7,472 nucleotides of DNA from Pyrolobus sp964613695 (GCA_964613695.1 CAZTIR010000063.1:1-7472), one strand, 5' to 3'. Shown: positions 1 to 6,346, counted from the stretch's first letter. The notes: generated by a model not told the origin, from the letters alone. Numbers and translations are program-made.

Positions 1-184
1 CTTTCCCACCATCACGCAGCTCTACAGCCTCGTGTCTACCTCTGCTTGCACCCGCGGGCGCAGCAGCCCGCCCCACCCCACCGCCTCTCGTATAGACCTC
101 GACCTCGACCGTCGGGTCGCCTCTAGAATCGAGTATCATACGCCCCCTAACTCTCACGATTTCGAACGCGTTCTCCAGCACCAC
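1..184 (-). CDS. eno: Enolase (phosphopyruvate hydratase), N-terminal part only
   Basis: Enolase interconverts 2-phosphoglycerate and phosphoenolpyruvate in cytosolic glycolysis and gluconeogenesis. Only the first 61 codons plus one base are in the window; the rest lies beyond the left edge. The visible protein carries the N-terminal enolase signature: ILDSRGDPTVEVEV at about residues 17-30, followed by GRAAAPAGASRGRHEAVEL at about 38-56, which matches the mobile active-site loop of the family. The usual PSGAST of that loop reads PAGASR here; I recall similar PAGAS loops in Sulfolobus-type enolases. The start is taken as the GTG at 184-182, because a good ribosome site (AGGTGGTG on the minus strand, about 199-192) ends 7 nt upstream. 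A second GTG follows immediately at 181-179. The gene is divergent from the TrkA-like gene and on the same strand as the distant rpoK. The family assignment is close to certain; the exact start is likely. Confidence 0.95.
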   Translation of the reverse strand, partial: MVLENAFEIVRVRGRMILDSRGDPTVEVEVYTRGGGVGRAAAPAGASRGRHEAVELRDGGK

Positions 185-244
185 GAGAAGACACCACCTA
201 GGTTAATAGGAGAGGGTGGATGGCAAAATAGCGGTTGAAGCTGC
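185..244. promoter_or_regulatory. Divergent promoter region between eno and the TrkA-like gene
   Basis: Sixty bases separate two divergent starts, so both promoters must sit here or overlap the genes. On the minus strand CTATTTTG (231-224) is an AT-rich element about 40 nt upstream of the eno GTG. It would predict a transcript start near 202 and a short leader containing the AGGTGGTG ribosome site. On the plus strand GGTTAATAG (201-209) could be the TATA element of the TrkA-like gene, giving a start near 231 and a leader of about 14 nt. Both assignments are by eye and the boxes are weak matches. If both are right, the two pre-initiation complexes would overlap and the two directions could compete. 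Confidence 0.4.
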
Positions 245-904
245 TTGAGAATCCTCGTAATAGGCGCGGGTCAGGTTGGTTCGCACCTGGCCCGTATCCT
301 TGCACTTCAGGGCAACGATGTTATCATAGTGGAGAAGGACCCGGAGAAGTGCAGGACCCTCAGAGAGTCCATGGAGGCCGATGTAACAGTCATTGAGGGC
401 GATGCTACAGACCCCGAGTTATACGAGGAGATAGACCTAACGACAATCGACGTCGTCGTAGCAACCACTAACAAGGACGAGGTCAACCTGTTTGTGGCCA
501 CGCTAGCGAAAGACTATGGGGTTAAGCGCGTCGTCGCCCGCGCACGGAACCCGCTAGTCGCGAGGCTCATGGAGAAGATCGGGGTAGAATACGTTATAAC
601 GGAGCCCCTTGTTACGGCTAAGCTACTGGCCTCTATAATAGAGGGTAAGTATACTGCAATCAACCTAGTCCCGGTATTCACTGGGAACTATGTGCTCATC
701 TCATTCACCCTCTCGGATACAGACTCGAGCGTGGGCCGTAGCCTCCAGGAGATACGGCTGCCGAGAGAATCGAGAATACTAGCTATCTTCGACGGCGAGG
801 AGATGCGGGACCCGGTTGAGGTCGATAGGCTACACCCGAACTATGTTATAATTGCTCTAGTGAGGCAGGATAAGATAGAGGAGTTTATACAAGCGTTCCG
901 CTAG
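245..904 (+). CDS. trkA: TrkA-family (RCK) potassium-transport regulatory protein
   Basis: This is a 219-aa cytosolic RCK protein of the kind that forms the nucleotide-sensing ring of Trk/Ktr transporters and K+ channels. The N-terminal TrkA-N Rossmann domain (about 1-120) has the GAGQVG nucleotide loop at residues 7-12, an acidic residue (E30) at the end of the second strand that favours NAD(H) or adenine nucleotide binding, and the GDATD motif at 52-56. The remainder (about 135-219) fits a TrkA-C domain with a degenerate end. The start is a TTG: an in-frame TGA lies at 236-238, no other start follows it, and translation from this TTG gives the family's usual N-terminus. The ribosome site is weak (GAAG at 237-240). 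The gene for a membrane partner (TrkH, KtrB or a K+ channel) is not in the window. An MscS-like gene follows after 19 nt, which suggests a shared osmotic or K+ role. Confidence 0.9.
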   Translation: MRILVIGAGQVGSHLARILALQGNDVIIVEKDPEKCRTLRESMEADVTVIEGDATDPELYEEIDLTTIDVVVATTNKDEVNLFVATLAKDYGVKRVVARARNPLVARLMEKIGVEYVITEPLVTAKLLASIIEGKYTAINLVPVFTGNYVLISFTLSDTDSSVGRSLQEIRLPRESRILAIFDGEEMRDPVEVDRLHPNYVIIALVRQDKIEEFIQAFR

Positions 905-923
905 CCGCCTCCGGTGGCTCGGC

Positions 924-1712
924 ATGCAAGTTGCCCCTCACTACGACGTGCTACGCTACATAGCAGCCCTGATACCCTTCCTCGTCGCAGCGCTCCTCAT
1001 AAGGGTTGTTAGGGTTAGGCTCAATAGGCTAGCAGAGCGCAACATCATCTCAGAGCAGCTTGTAGCCAGGGCTGTTAGCCTAGTCTCACTACTGAGCCTT
1101 GTGATAGCCTCGCTCGTCACACTATACATGCTCACAGGGGTCCATGAGGCGCTCTATGCAGCTCTGCTAGCCGCTCTAGTAGCAGCTATACCAGCGGCCC
1201 CTATACTTGCAAACGCCTACTCATACTATATTATACTGAGCGAGCGTGTACTAGCCCCCGGCGAGCAGGTTATAATAGGCGACTCTGTGAGAGCCACTGT
1301 CTACTCAATATCCCTCTTCACGACAACCCTGAAAACCATGACGGGGGAGACGCTGGTAATCCCCAACAGGAAGCTGCTCGAGGAGGTGGTTCGCAAAGAA
1401 CCTATGGATAGGAGTGTGGTCGAGCTGGAGGTGCGCGTTCATGGTGTACGCGGGAGCACTGTTGACGAGACCCGCGAGAGGCTAGAGGATATAGCGGCTC
1501 GGTTAAGGCGAGTCTTGTCAGAATTCAAGGGTGGCATCAAGGGCCTCGAGGTCCAAGCGACGCTTAAGTCCGTGGAGGGCGACACGGCCACGTATATCGT
1601 CACCTTCTACATGTTGACGACGGGTGTTCGGATGCTAACAAGCCTGGTCTCGAGGCTTATGGCTGCTCTCTCCGAGTATAATCCCGATGTACGCATAAGG
1701 AGGCTAGGCTAG
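924..1712 (+). CDS. MscS-type small-conductance mechanosensitive channel
   Basis: The 262-aa product fits a short MscS channel, which opens under membrane tension to release solutes during hypo-osmotic shock. Three hydrophobic helices are visible at about residues 11-30, 47-71 and 76-107. The third is Ala-rich (AALLAALVAAIPAAPILANA) and sits where MscS has its pore-lining TM3, with Ala in place of most of the Gly residues. The MscS beta domain follows: APGEQVIIGD (111-120), then VRATVYSISLFTTTLKTMTG (122-141), then the hallmark VIPNRKLL (145-152). The rest (about 165-262) fits the cytoplasmic alpha/beta vestibule domain. The start ATG has a GGTGG ribosome site at 913-917. The gene lies 19 nt after the TrkA-like gene and 21 nt before the zinc-ribbon gene, so co-transcription is likely. 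The family call rests mainly on the beta-domain motif and is firm; gating properties cannot be told. Confidence 0.88.
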   Translation: MQVAPHYDVLRYIAALIPFLVAALLIRVVRVRLNRLAERNIISEQLVARAVSLVSLLSLVIASLVTLYMLTGVHEALYAALLAALVAAIPAAPILANAYSYYIILSERVLAPGEQVIIGDSVRATVYSISLFTTTLKTMTGETLVIPNRKLLEEVVRKEPMDRSVVELEVRVHGVRGSTVDETRERLEDIAARLRRVLSEFKGGIKGLEVQATLKSVEGDTATYIVTFYMLTTGVRMLTSLVSRLMAALSEYNPDVRIRRLG

Positions 1713-1733
1713 GAGAGTAGCCCCGGTGTAACC

Positions 1734-2021
1734 ATGCCGCGGGCTAGACGAGACCCCACGATATGCCCCCGTTGTGGCACCAAAGTAGAGCCTAAGAAGA
1801 CCTGGCAACTAGTCTCCCCCTTCCCCGACTCGAAGGGGAGGATAACGATAACGATAATGGCGAGCTTCGAGTGCCCCAACTGTGGGTACAAGTGGAGGGC
1901 GGCCATCTCGAAGATAAAGGTTGGCGGCGACGAGATGGAGGTTGGGGGTAAGAAGCTGGTCGAGGAGAGGAAGGAGAAGAGGGAGGGGCCCGTGTTCGAG
2001 ATAGATATTGACGAGCTTTAG
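1734..2021 (+). CDS. Small zinc-ribbon protein, possibly Cren7-like chromatin protein
   Basis: This 95-aa protein has two CxxC knuckles, CPRC (C11, C14) and CPNC (C47, C50), which would form one zinc ribbon. Between them lies a strand-rich stretch starting KKTWQLVSP and continuing with GRITITIMASF (35-45). After the second knuckle come a basic segment (YKWRAAISKIKVGG) and a highly charged Lys/Glu tail ending FEIDIDEL. The order 'KxWxL, turn, GRxxITI strand, basic strand' recalls the SH3-like DNA-binding fold of crenarchaeal Cren7, and I believe some Desulfurococcales relatives carry such cysteine pairs. This is pattern memory, not a search, and Cren7 itself is only about 60 aa. A nucleic-acid-binding zinc ribbon of unknown role is the safe alternative. 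The start ATG has GGTG at 1725-1728, 5 nt upstream. It is the last gene of the plus-strand cluster, and its stop overlaps that of the convergent membrane-protein gene. Confidence 0.72.
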   Translation: MPRARRDPTICPRCGTKVEPKKTWQLVSPFPDSKGRITITIMASFECPNCGYKWRAAISKIKVGGDEMEVGGKKLVEERKEKREGPVFEIDIDEL

Positions 2022-2653
2022 GAGAGGATAGCTAATGCCGCTAGGGATATGCTCGCGTAGATCAAGCTGCTGGCCACCATCTTATCATACTCGTTGAGAC
2101 CGTTTCTCCTCATATATCTCGTCACAAGCTCGTACACCGGTAGCGTCGACGCCGCCTCAATGAGGGAGGATGCGACCCTAAACCCGGTCATGTATACGAG
2201 CGCGCCCGCCGCCACGAGTATCGCATAGAAGAGTATATCGTCTAGAGAGTTTGTTGCAGCATATTCTAGAAGCCTTGAACCATCTGGTGTCAGGAGGGCT
2301 GAGAGTATCAGCGACGATGCCCCCACAACACCCAGCGCCGATGCGAGCCCTGATGTTAGAATGACGACCCCGGTGAGAGAAGCCCCTACAGCCAATAGCC
2401 CTATACCACGGAAGAGTAGTGAGAAGTAGGACCTCATACGAGGCTGTGAGTAGAGGAGGGTGTAACCTGCGATAAGTATTGCGCTGGCGACCTCAGCTAT
2501 CGCTAGCGCCGCGCGCTCCGAGCAGGGTGCCGTGAAGAGCCAGGGTTGAAAGACTGGGAGAAACGCGCCGAAGGCCATGAGGAGTACCGTGTAGCTGGTG
2601 GCACGGATACCCTCCCTACCCGCGAGTAGCGCTCTTTGTGCGGAGTCTCGCAT
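2018..2653 (-). CDS. Unrecognised multi-spanning membrane protein
   Basis: I do not recognise this 211-aa protein. It is strongly hydrophobic, with about six likely membrane helices near residues 20-39, 48-68, 80-101, 103-122, 138-158 and 192-210. The third and fourth are rich in Gly, Ala, Ser and Val. Between the last two lies the only sizeable polar stretch (about 165-190), which contains VYELVTRYMRRNGLNEYDK. The short N-terminus (MRDSAQR...GREGIR) is positively charged, suggesting it faces the cytoplasm. There is one cysteine (C44), in a loop, and no catalytic or transport motif that I can name. The ATG start is preceded on the minus strand by GGTAGGGAG, a reasonable ribosome site 4-5 nt away. 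Its stop overlaps the zinc-ribbon gene by 4 nt, and its start is 42 nt from the divergent signal peptidase gene. Coding is supported by the sustained membrane-protein composition and clean fit between neighbours. Confidence 0.78.
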   Translation of the reverse strand: MRDSAQRALLAGREGIRATSYTVLLMAFGAFLPVFQPWLFTAPCSERAALAIAEVASAILIAGYTLLYSQPRMRSYFSLLFRGIGLLAVGASLTGVVILTSGLASALGVVGASSLILSALLTPDGSRLLEYAATNSLDDILFYAILVAAGALVYMTGFRVASSLIEAASTLPVYELVTRYMRRNGLNEYDKMVASSLIYASISLAALAILS

Positions 2654-2695
2654 TAAGCTCCCTACCGGCTTGATTGGTTGGAGGCAGGGTAGGTC
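2654..2695. promoter_or_regulatory. Divergent intergenic region, membrane protein / signal peptidase
   Basis: Only 42 bases separate these two divergent starts. A candidate plus-strand TATA-like element, CATTAAGC (2651-2658), overlaps the start codon of the membrane-protein gene and would place signal-peptidase transcription near 2681, giving a leader of about 15 nt. A purine-rich GGAGG at 2680-2684 is the best ribosome site for the signal peptidase, 11 nt from its GTG. On the minus strand the GGTAGGGAG element serves the membrane-protein gene. I see no convincing TATA box for the minus direction, so its promoter may lie inside the signal peptidase gene. Confidence 0.3.
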
Positions 2696-3196
2696 GTGAA
2701 GGGGAAGGTGTTACGCAAGGAGGTGGGGGAGGCTATAACGTCTCTAATAGTAGCTATACTCTTAGCAATCGTTGTGAAGATACTCTGGTCTAGTCTCGGT
2801 CTCACGCTCGTGGTTGTAGAGGGTCATAGTATGTTACCTCTCTTCCAGAGCGGGGACCTAGTCCTAGTCGAGAGGGTACCGCCGACGAGCATCCATGTGG
2901 GCGATATAGTGGTGTATAGGGGCTGCGGCGGCCACCTGATAATCCACCGGGTTGTAAGCGTGTGTAATGACGGTGGAGTATATTGTTTCATAACGTGGGG
3001 TGATAACAACAAGATACCCGACACTCCAGACATGACTTGCTCCAACTGCCCCTGTAGGCTAGTCTTCCGGAGCGGGTATAGCATACTATGGATGGGCGTC
3101 GGCTACAAGAGGATAATAGGCAAGGTAGTGGAGGTGAACGGTTATATCTACAAGGTGCCCTACCTGGGTGCTCTAAGCCTACTCCTCCGAGGATAG
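2696..3196 (+). CDS. Signal peptidase I (archaeal/ER type, S26B)
   Basis: This 166-aa membrane-anchored serine peptidase removes signal peptides from secreted and membrane proteins on the outer face of the membrane. An N-terminal anchor helix spans about residues 13-40. The catalytic serine is S45 in GHSMLPLF, followed by the GDLVLVERV box (53-61) and VGDIVVYR (68-75). IIHRVV (82-87) supplies H84, which replaces the bacterial catalytic Lys as in archaeal and ER enzymes. WGDNNKIPD (101-109) matches the conserved GDNN...D box, and GKVVEV (142-147) is the closing motif. A second hydrophobic stretch (about 155-164) ends the protein. Six cysteines (C77, C90, C97, C115, C118, C120) all lie in the external domain, three of them in a CSNCPC insert. 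The start is taken as the GTG at 2696; another in-frame GTG at 2708 would remove only four residues. The 3' end overlaps the convergent topA by 18 nt. Confidence 0.93.
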   Translation: MKGKVLRKEVGEAITSLIVAILLAIVVKILWSSLGLTLVVVEGHSMLPLFQSGDLVLVERVPPTSIHVGDIVVYRGCGGHLIIHRVVSVCNDGGVYCFITWGDNNKIPDTPDMTCSNCPCRLVFRSGYSILWMGVGYKRIIGKVVEVNGYIYKVPYLGALSLLLRG

Positions 3197-5185
3197 CTTG
3201 TGCTGAGCAACGTCACGCACCCAGATGCCGGTCTCCCGAAGCCTAGCGATGATGGATAAGTACTCCCTCCATGCGATACGCCTGCCCAGCCTCTCAGCCC
3301 ACTCGTTATACATCCTCTCCAGAGCCTCTAGTGCTGCGGCGTGGAACCTACAGTACCTTGAGCCTGGTAGAGCCTCGCGGTGGCACACTGCGCACCTACT
3401 CCTAGGCTTTACGAGGCCGAGGCTCTTGGCAAGCTCTATACCAGCCTCTCTCATCGCACTCCTCTTGTACTCCTCGAGGAGCGAGCGTAGAATCCTCTTA
3501 GCCTCTTCGATAACCTCTCTACGCGTCCTCCTACCCCTACGGATATCCTCGAGAAGCTGCTCAAACTCTCTAGTCATCTCGACGCTAGTCAGCTTCGGGA
3601 AGAACCTCTCCAGTATCTCGGCCACCGCGAAGCCCAGATCGGTGACGGTTATCTTACCGCTGCTAAGCTTCAGGTACCCTCTTTCGAAGAGAGTCTCTAC
3701 TATCCTCGCGCGTGTAGCCTCCGTTCCTATGCCAACCCTCTCCATCCACTTGACTAGTTTAGCCTTCGTGTACGCCTCCGGCGGCTCAGTATAGACGGTC
3801 TCCACGCTCGCATCCAGCACTTTGAGTATCTCGCCTGTCTCCAACGGTACTATACTGTCGCGCGGCCTTGCAAAATGGTAGTATTTCATCCAGCCCTCCT
3901 CCACAACCCTCAAGCCGCTTAGACGGACGCGGGCCACTCCAAAATCGAGGGTAGCTATCGTGTGCTCCACTAGGGCTGGTTTAGCAAAAGCAGCTAGAAA
4001 CCTACGCACTATAAGATCGTATATCCTCTCCTCCGCCCTGTTCAGCTTCCTCCGCGGCCGCTCGCCAGTAGGGTATATCGCGGGGTGTGCTGGATCATCC
4101 TTAGGCCCCTGGACCGGCCTAAGAACGCCTCTAGTCTCCTGGTAGAGCAGCCTAACTAGCCTAGTGTACGTGGGGTTCGAGGCCAAGCCGTCTAGCACGG
4201 CTTTATAGTCTAGGGTGGGTGGCAGCTTCTGGCTATTAGTCCTAGGGTAGCTTATCAAGCCCTCAAGATAGAGCTGCTCCGCCACCTCCTGTGTGAAAGC
4301 AGGGCTATAGCCGTAGATCCTCGCAGCCTCCATCTGCAAGTCGCTTAGGTTGAATGGGGGTGGAGGCTGCCTCCTCTCAACCCTCCTGGTCACGTTGGCT
4401 ACTCTAGCATACCCCCTCGTCTTCACAAGCTTCAGGATCCTCTCAGCCTCCACCATCTTATCCACGGTTGCTAGGGTGACCTCGATGTTGAGCTTCGATA
4501 ACCTGACTGAAACCCTAAAGCGGGGTAGTGGCACATGCAGCCTCCTACGCGTCTCGAGCCGTACAACCTCCACGAGTGTTGGCGATTGAACCCGGCCCGC
4601 GCTGAGAACAACCCACCTCCCAGTAGCGTTTTTCACCGCGTGCATAAGCGCGCGGCTAACGTTAACACCCCATAGCCAGTCGAGCTCGTGTCTAGCGAGT
4701 CCAGCCTCTATCATATCCCAGTCGAGGGGGGTGAGCCTCCTGAACGCTCTCCTAATCTCTGCGGGTGTCAGCGCGGAGAACTTCATGCGATACGCTCTGC
4801 GGATGTCGCCAAGGAACCTTATTATAAGGTAGCCTATTACCGAGCCCTCGATATCATAATCGCACGCGTTTATGAACCGCGTGGCGCTCTTCGCGAGGTA
4901 GGCGAGGAGCGCTATAAACTTCCTAACGTGCCTAGCCCCCTCGGCTACATCCAAAGGCACCCACTTGTACGTGAAGACCGGGAACCCGTTCTCGTCGGTG
5001 TAGAGGCCATAGAGGTGGCCAGCGGCCGGTGCAACCACGTAGACGCCCCCGTCTATACGCAGAACCCAGTAGGGTACCCCGAACCTACTGCACCTCCTAC
5101 CCCCGCCCAGCGCCTCTGCTATCTTAGCAGCCGCCTTCGGCTTCTCAGCTATAATCAGCGTGTAGCTCCTCGGCTGGCAGCTCAC
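3179..5185 (-). CDS. topA: DNA topoisomerase I (archaeal type IA) with a zinc-finger C-terminal extension
   Basis: This 668-aa type IA topoisomerase relaxes negatively supercoiled DNA by cutting one strand and passing the other. The TOPRIM domain (about 8-140) has AEKPKAAAKIAEAL (13-26) with E14, and the metal-binding acidic triad D109/D111/E113 in ACDYDIEGSVIG. The active domain follows with SAGRVQSPTL (195-204), PPPPFNLSDLQ (274-284), the nicking tyrosine Y313 in EGLISYPRTNS, HPAIYPTG (367-374) and VGIGTEATRARI (484-495). The usual bacterial C-terminal array of four-Cys fingers is absent. After residue 595 there is instead one C-x2-C-x10-C-x2-H finger (C598, C601, C612, H615) and a helical, Trp/Arg-rich tail to 668. 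The start is a GTG; it is the only one in frame after an upstream TAG. There is no reverse-gyrase helicase domain. It lies 63 nt downstream of the M50 protease gene on the same strand. Confidence 0.95.
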   Translation of the reverse strand: MSCQPRSYTLIIAEKPKAAAKIAEALGGGRRCSRFGVPYWVLRIDGGVYVVAPAAGHLYGLYTDENGFPVFTYKWVPLDVAEGARHVRKFIALLAYLAKSATRFINACDYDIEGSVIGYLIIRFLGDIRRAYRMKFSALTPAEIRRAFRRLTPLDWDMIEAGLARHELDWLWGVNVSRALMHAVKNATGRWVVLSAGRVQSPTLVEVVRLETRRRLHVPLPRFRVSVRLSKLNIEVTLATVDKMVEAERILKLVKTRGYARVANVTRRVERRQPPPPFNLSDLQMEAARIYGYSPAFTQEVAEQLYLEGLISYPRTNSQKLPPTLDYKAVLDGLASNPTYTRLVRLLYQETRGVLRPVQGPKDDPAHPAIYPTGERPRRKLNRAEERIYDLIVRRFLAAFAKPALVEHTIATLDFGVARVRLSGLRVVEEGWMKYYHFARPRDSIVPLETGEILKVLDASVETVYTEPPEAYTKAKLVKWMERVGIGTEATRARIVETLFERGYLKLSSGKITVTDLGFAVAEILERFFPKLTSVEMTREFEQLLEDIRRGRRTRREVIEEAKRILRSLLEEYKRSAMREAGIELAKSLGLVKPRSRCAVCHREALPGSRYCRFHAAALEALERMYNEWAERLGRRIAWREYLSIIARLRETGIWVRDVAQHKLSSEE

Positions 5186-5248
5186 ACCACCATACCCGGT
5201 GGAGAGTCTAGGATAAACGGCCCGTGCATAGCCCCAACGTAGTACCTG
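5186..5248 (-). promoter_or_regulatory. Likely topA promoter with leaderless-style spacing
   Basis: This 63-bp gap separates the M50 protease stop from the topA start, both on the minus strand. GTTTATC (5218-5212, minus strand) is a TATA-like element about 27 nt upstream of the GTG. That spacing would place transcription initiation at or very near the start codon, giving a leaderless or nearly leaderless mRNA. A GGTATGGTGGT run immediately before the GTG resembles a ribosome site but is nearly too close. The assignment is by eye; read-through from the protease gene is also possible. Confidence 0.4.
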
Positions 5249-6346
5249 CTAGCCCACTGGCACGGGCACCGTCAGCACCAGGAGCAGGAAGTAGCCTGCT
5301 GCAACAAGGCCAGCCTTCCACGCGGGCATCGGCTTATAGGGGTTGAGGACGCCCGGGTGCCTCCCCCTAGCCAGCACGGCGTTGATAATGTAGGCTAGGA
5401 GCGAGAACACGGCAACCACCGAGAGACTCGGTGCTAGTATCGCCGCGAGCATGGATATTACAAGGGTGGCGTAACCTGCAACCGCGTGAACCCTCTCTCC
5501 GAAGATAGCGTATACTACGTGAGCGCCGTCAAGCTGCCCTATCGGCAGCAGGTTTAGGAACGTGACAACAAACACTATGAATGAAGCTAAGGCTAGGGGA
5601 TGTAGTACTATAGCGTAGCCGCTAGATCCGCCAACGGCGGACGCGAGCAACAACATCACCAGAGGCGCAAACCCCACGCTCGCGGCATTCCCAAGAGCTC
5701 TTGCAGGTAGTAGAAGGGATACTCTCAAACCGATCCACGCCAGGGGGAGCGCGGCCAGGAACCCAGTGAGAGGCCCCATGAGCCCCAGTAGAGCCAGCGA
5801 CTCACGATCGCGGGCCAAGCCACGCATGTTTATGAGAGCACCGAAGGTGCCTATACCGCCAAGGCTAGGGGGAGGCGCTGGCAGAAACAAGGGAGGCGAA
5901 ACCGGTATCCTACCCCGCCTGGCAGCTGCGAGATGACCGCTCTCGTGCGCCACGAGAGGCCCTAGCAGCCCGGCTAGGAAGGTGAAGGCCAGGAGCGGCA
6001 GGTTACCCCTATTAGCGATAGTCGCAAAAGCTCTGGCAACGTCAAAGCCGGCAATAAGCACCGTGACAAGTGTGACTAGGAAGGCGAGTAGGTAGGTGTA
6101 TGGCCTCCAGCCTCGCCTTATCCGAAAGAAGACGAGGAAGAGCGAGCCTGCTCTCTCAACAAGCTTGGCTTGAAAACCCCTCTCCTCCAACTCGCTAATC
6201 ATGCGGTCAAAGCACTCAACCCAGCCGGGCTTAGGCACAACAACCGCAACATTACCGCTACAAGCCTTAACGGTAAAACAGGTGGACGCCGCGTTACACA
6301 ACAGGCTTACTTCACTCTCGCTAAGCGTACTCTCTCGGGATCTCAT
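5249..6346 (-). CDS. Site-2-type intramembrane metalloprotease (peptidase M50)
   Basis: This 365-aa polytopic zinc protease belongs to the family that cuts membrane helices of regulators and other membrane proteins. The zinc motif HESGH is at residues 134-138 inside a hydrophobic segment, and the third ligand is D273 in NLLPIGQLDG (265-274). Between them, GTFGALINMRG (166-176) and GLMGPLTGFLAALPLA (188-203) match archaeal and plant EGY-like members. Around seven or eight membrane helices are visible between about 84 and 362. A soluble N-terminal domain of about 78 residues precedes them and holds four cysteines (C17, C23, C29, C45). The ATG start lies inside the 3' end of rpoK, overlapping it by 26 nt in another frame. 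No better start follows soon, and a soluble N-terminal domain is, from memory, usual in archaeal relatives, so I keep it. The overlap makes co-transcription and translational coupling with rpoK likely. Its substrate cannot be told. Confidence 0.93.
   Translation of the reverse strand: MRSRESTLSESEVSLLCNAASTCFTVKACSGNVAVVVPKPGWVECFDRMISELEERGFQAKLVERAGSLFLVFFRIRRGWRPYTYLLAFLVTLVTVLIAGFDVARAFATIANRGNLPLLAFTFLAGLLGPLVAHESGHLAAARRGRIPVSPPLFLPAPPPSLGGIGTFGALINMRGLARDRESLALLGLMGPLTGFLAALPLAWIGLRVSLLLPARALGNAASVGFAPLVMLLLASAVGGSSGYAIVLHPLALASFIVFVVTFLNLLPIGQLDGAHVVYAIFGERVHAVAGYATLVISMLAAILAPSLSVVAVFSLLAYIINAVLARGRHPGVLNPYKPMPAWKAGLVAAGYFLLLVLTVPVPVG

Noticed and set aside
32..238. Plus-strand open frame of 68 codons at the left edge
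   Set aside because: The opposite strand of this stretch reads clearly as the enolase N-terminus with its ribosome site, so the plus frame is a shadow. Its product is low-complexity, with many Pro, Arg and Ser.
3246..3256. GATGATGG and similar sites (also ATGATGC near 6582) as box C of a C/D guide RNA
   Set aside because: None matches RTGATGA exactly with a paired box D (CTGA) at proper spacing, and all lie inside conserved coding sequence.
3225..3794. Plus-strand open frame of 189 codons opposite the topA C-terminal region
   Set aside because: Ser/Leu/Arg-rich composition typical of an antisense shadow; the minus-strand topA frame carries all the conserved motifs here.
4688..5242. Plus-strand open frame of 184 codons opposite topA
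   Set aside because: It runs antisense to the conserved TOPRIM region of topA. Its product has no recognisable motif or domain-like composition, and the length is explained by the GC-rich codon pattern of topA.
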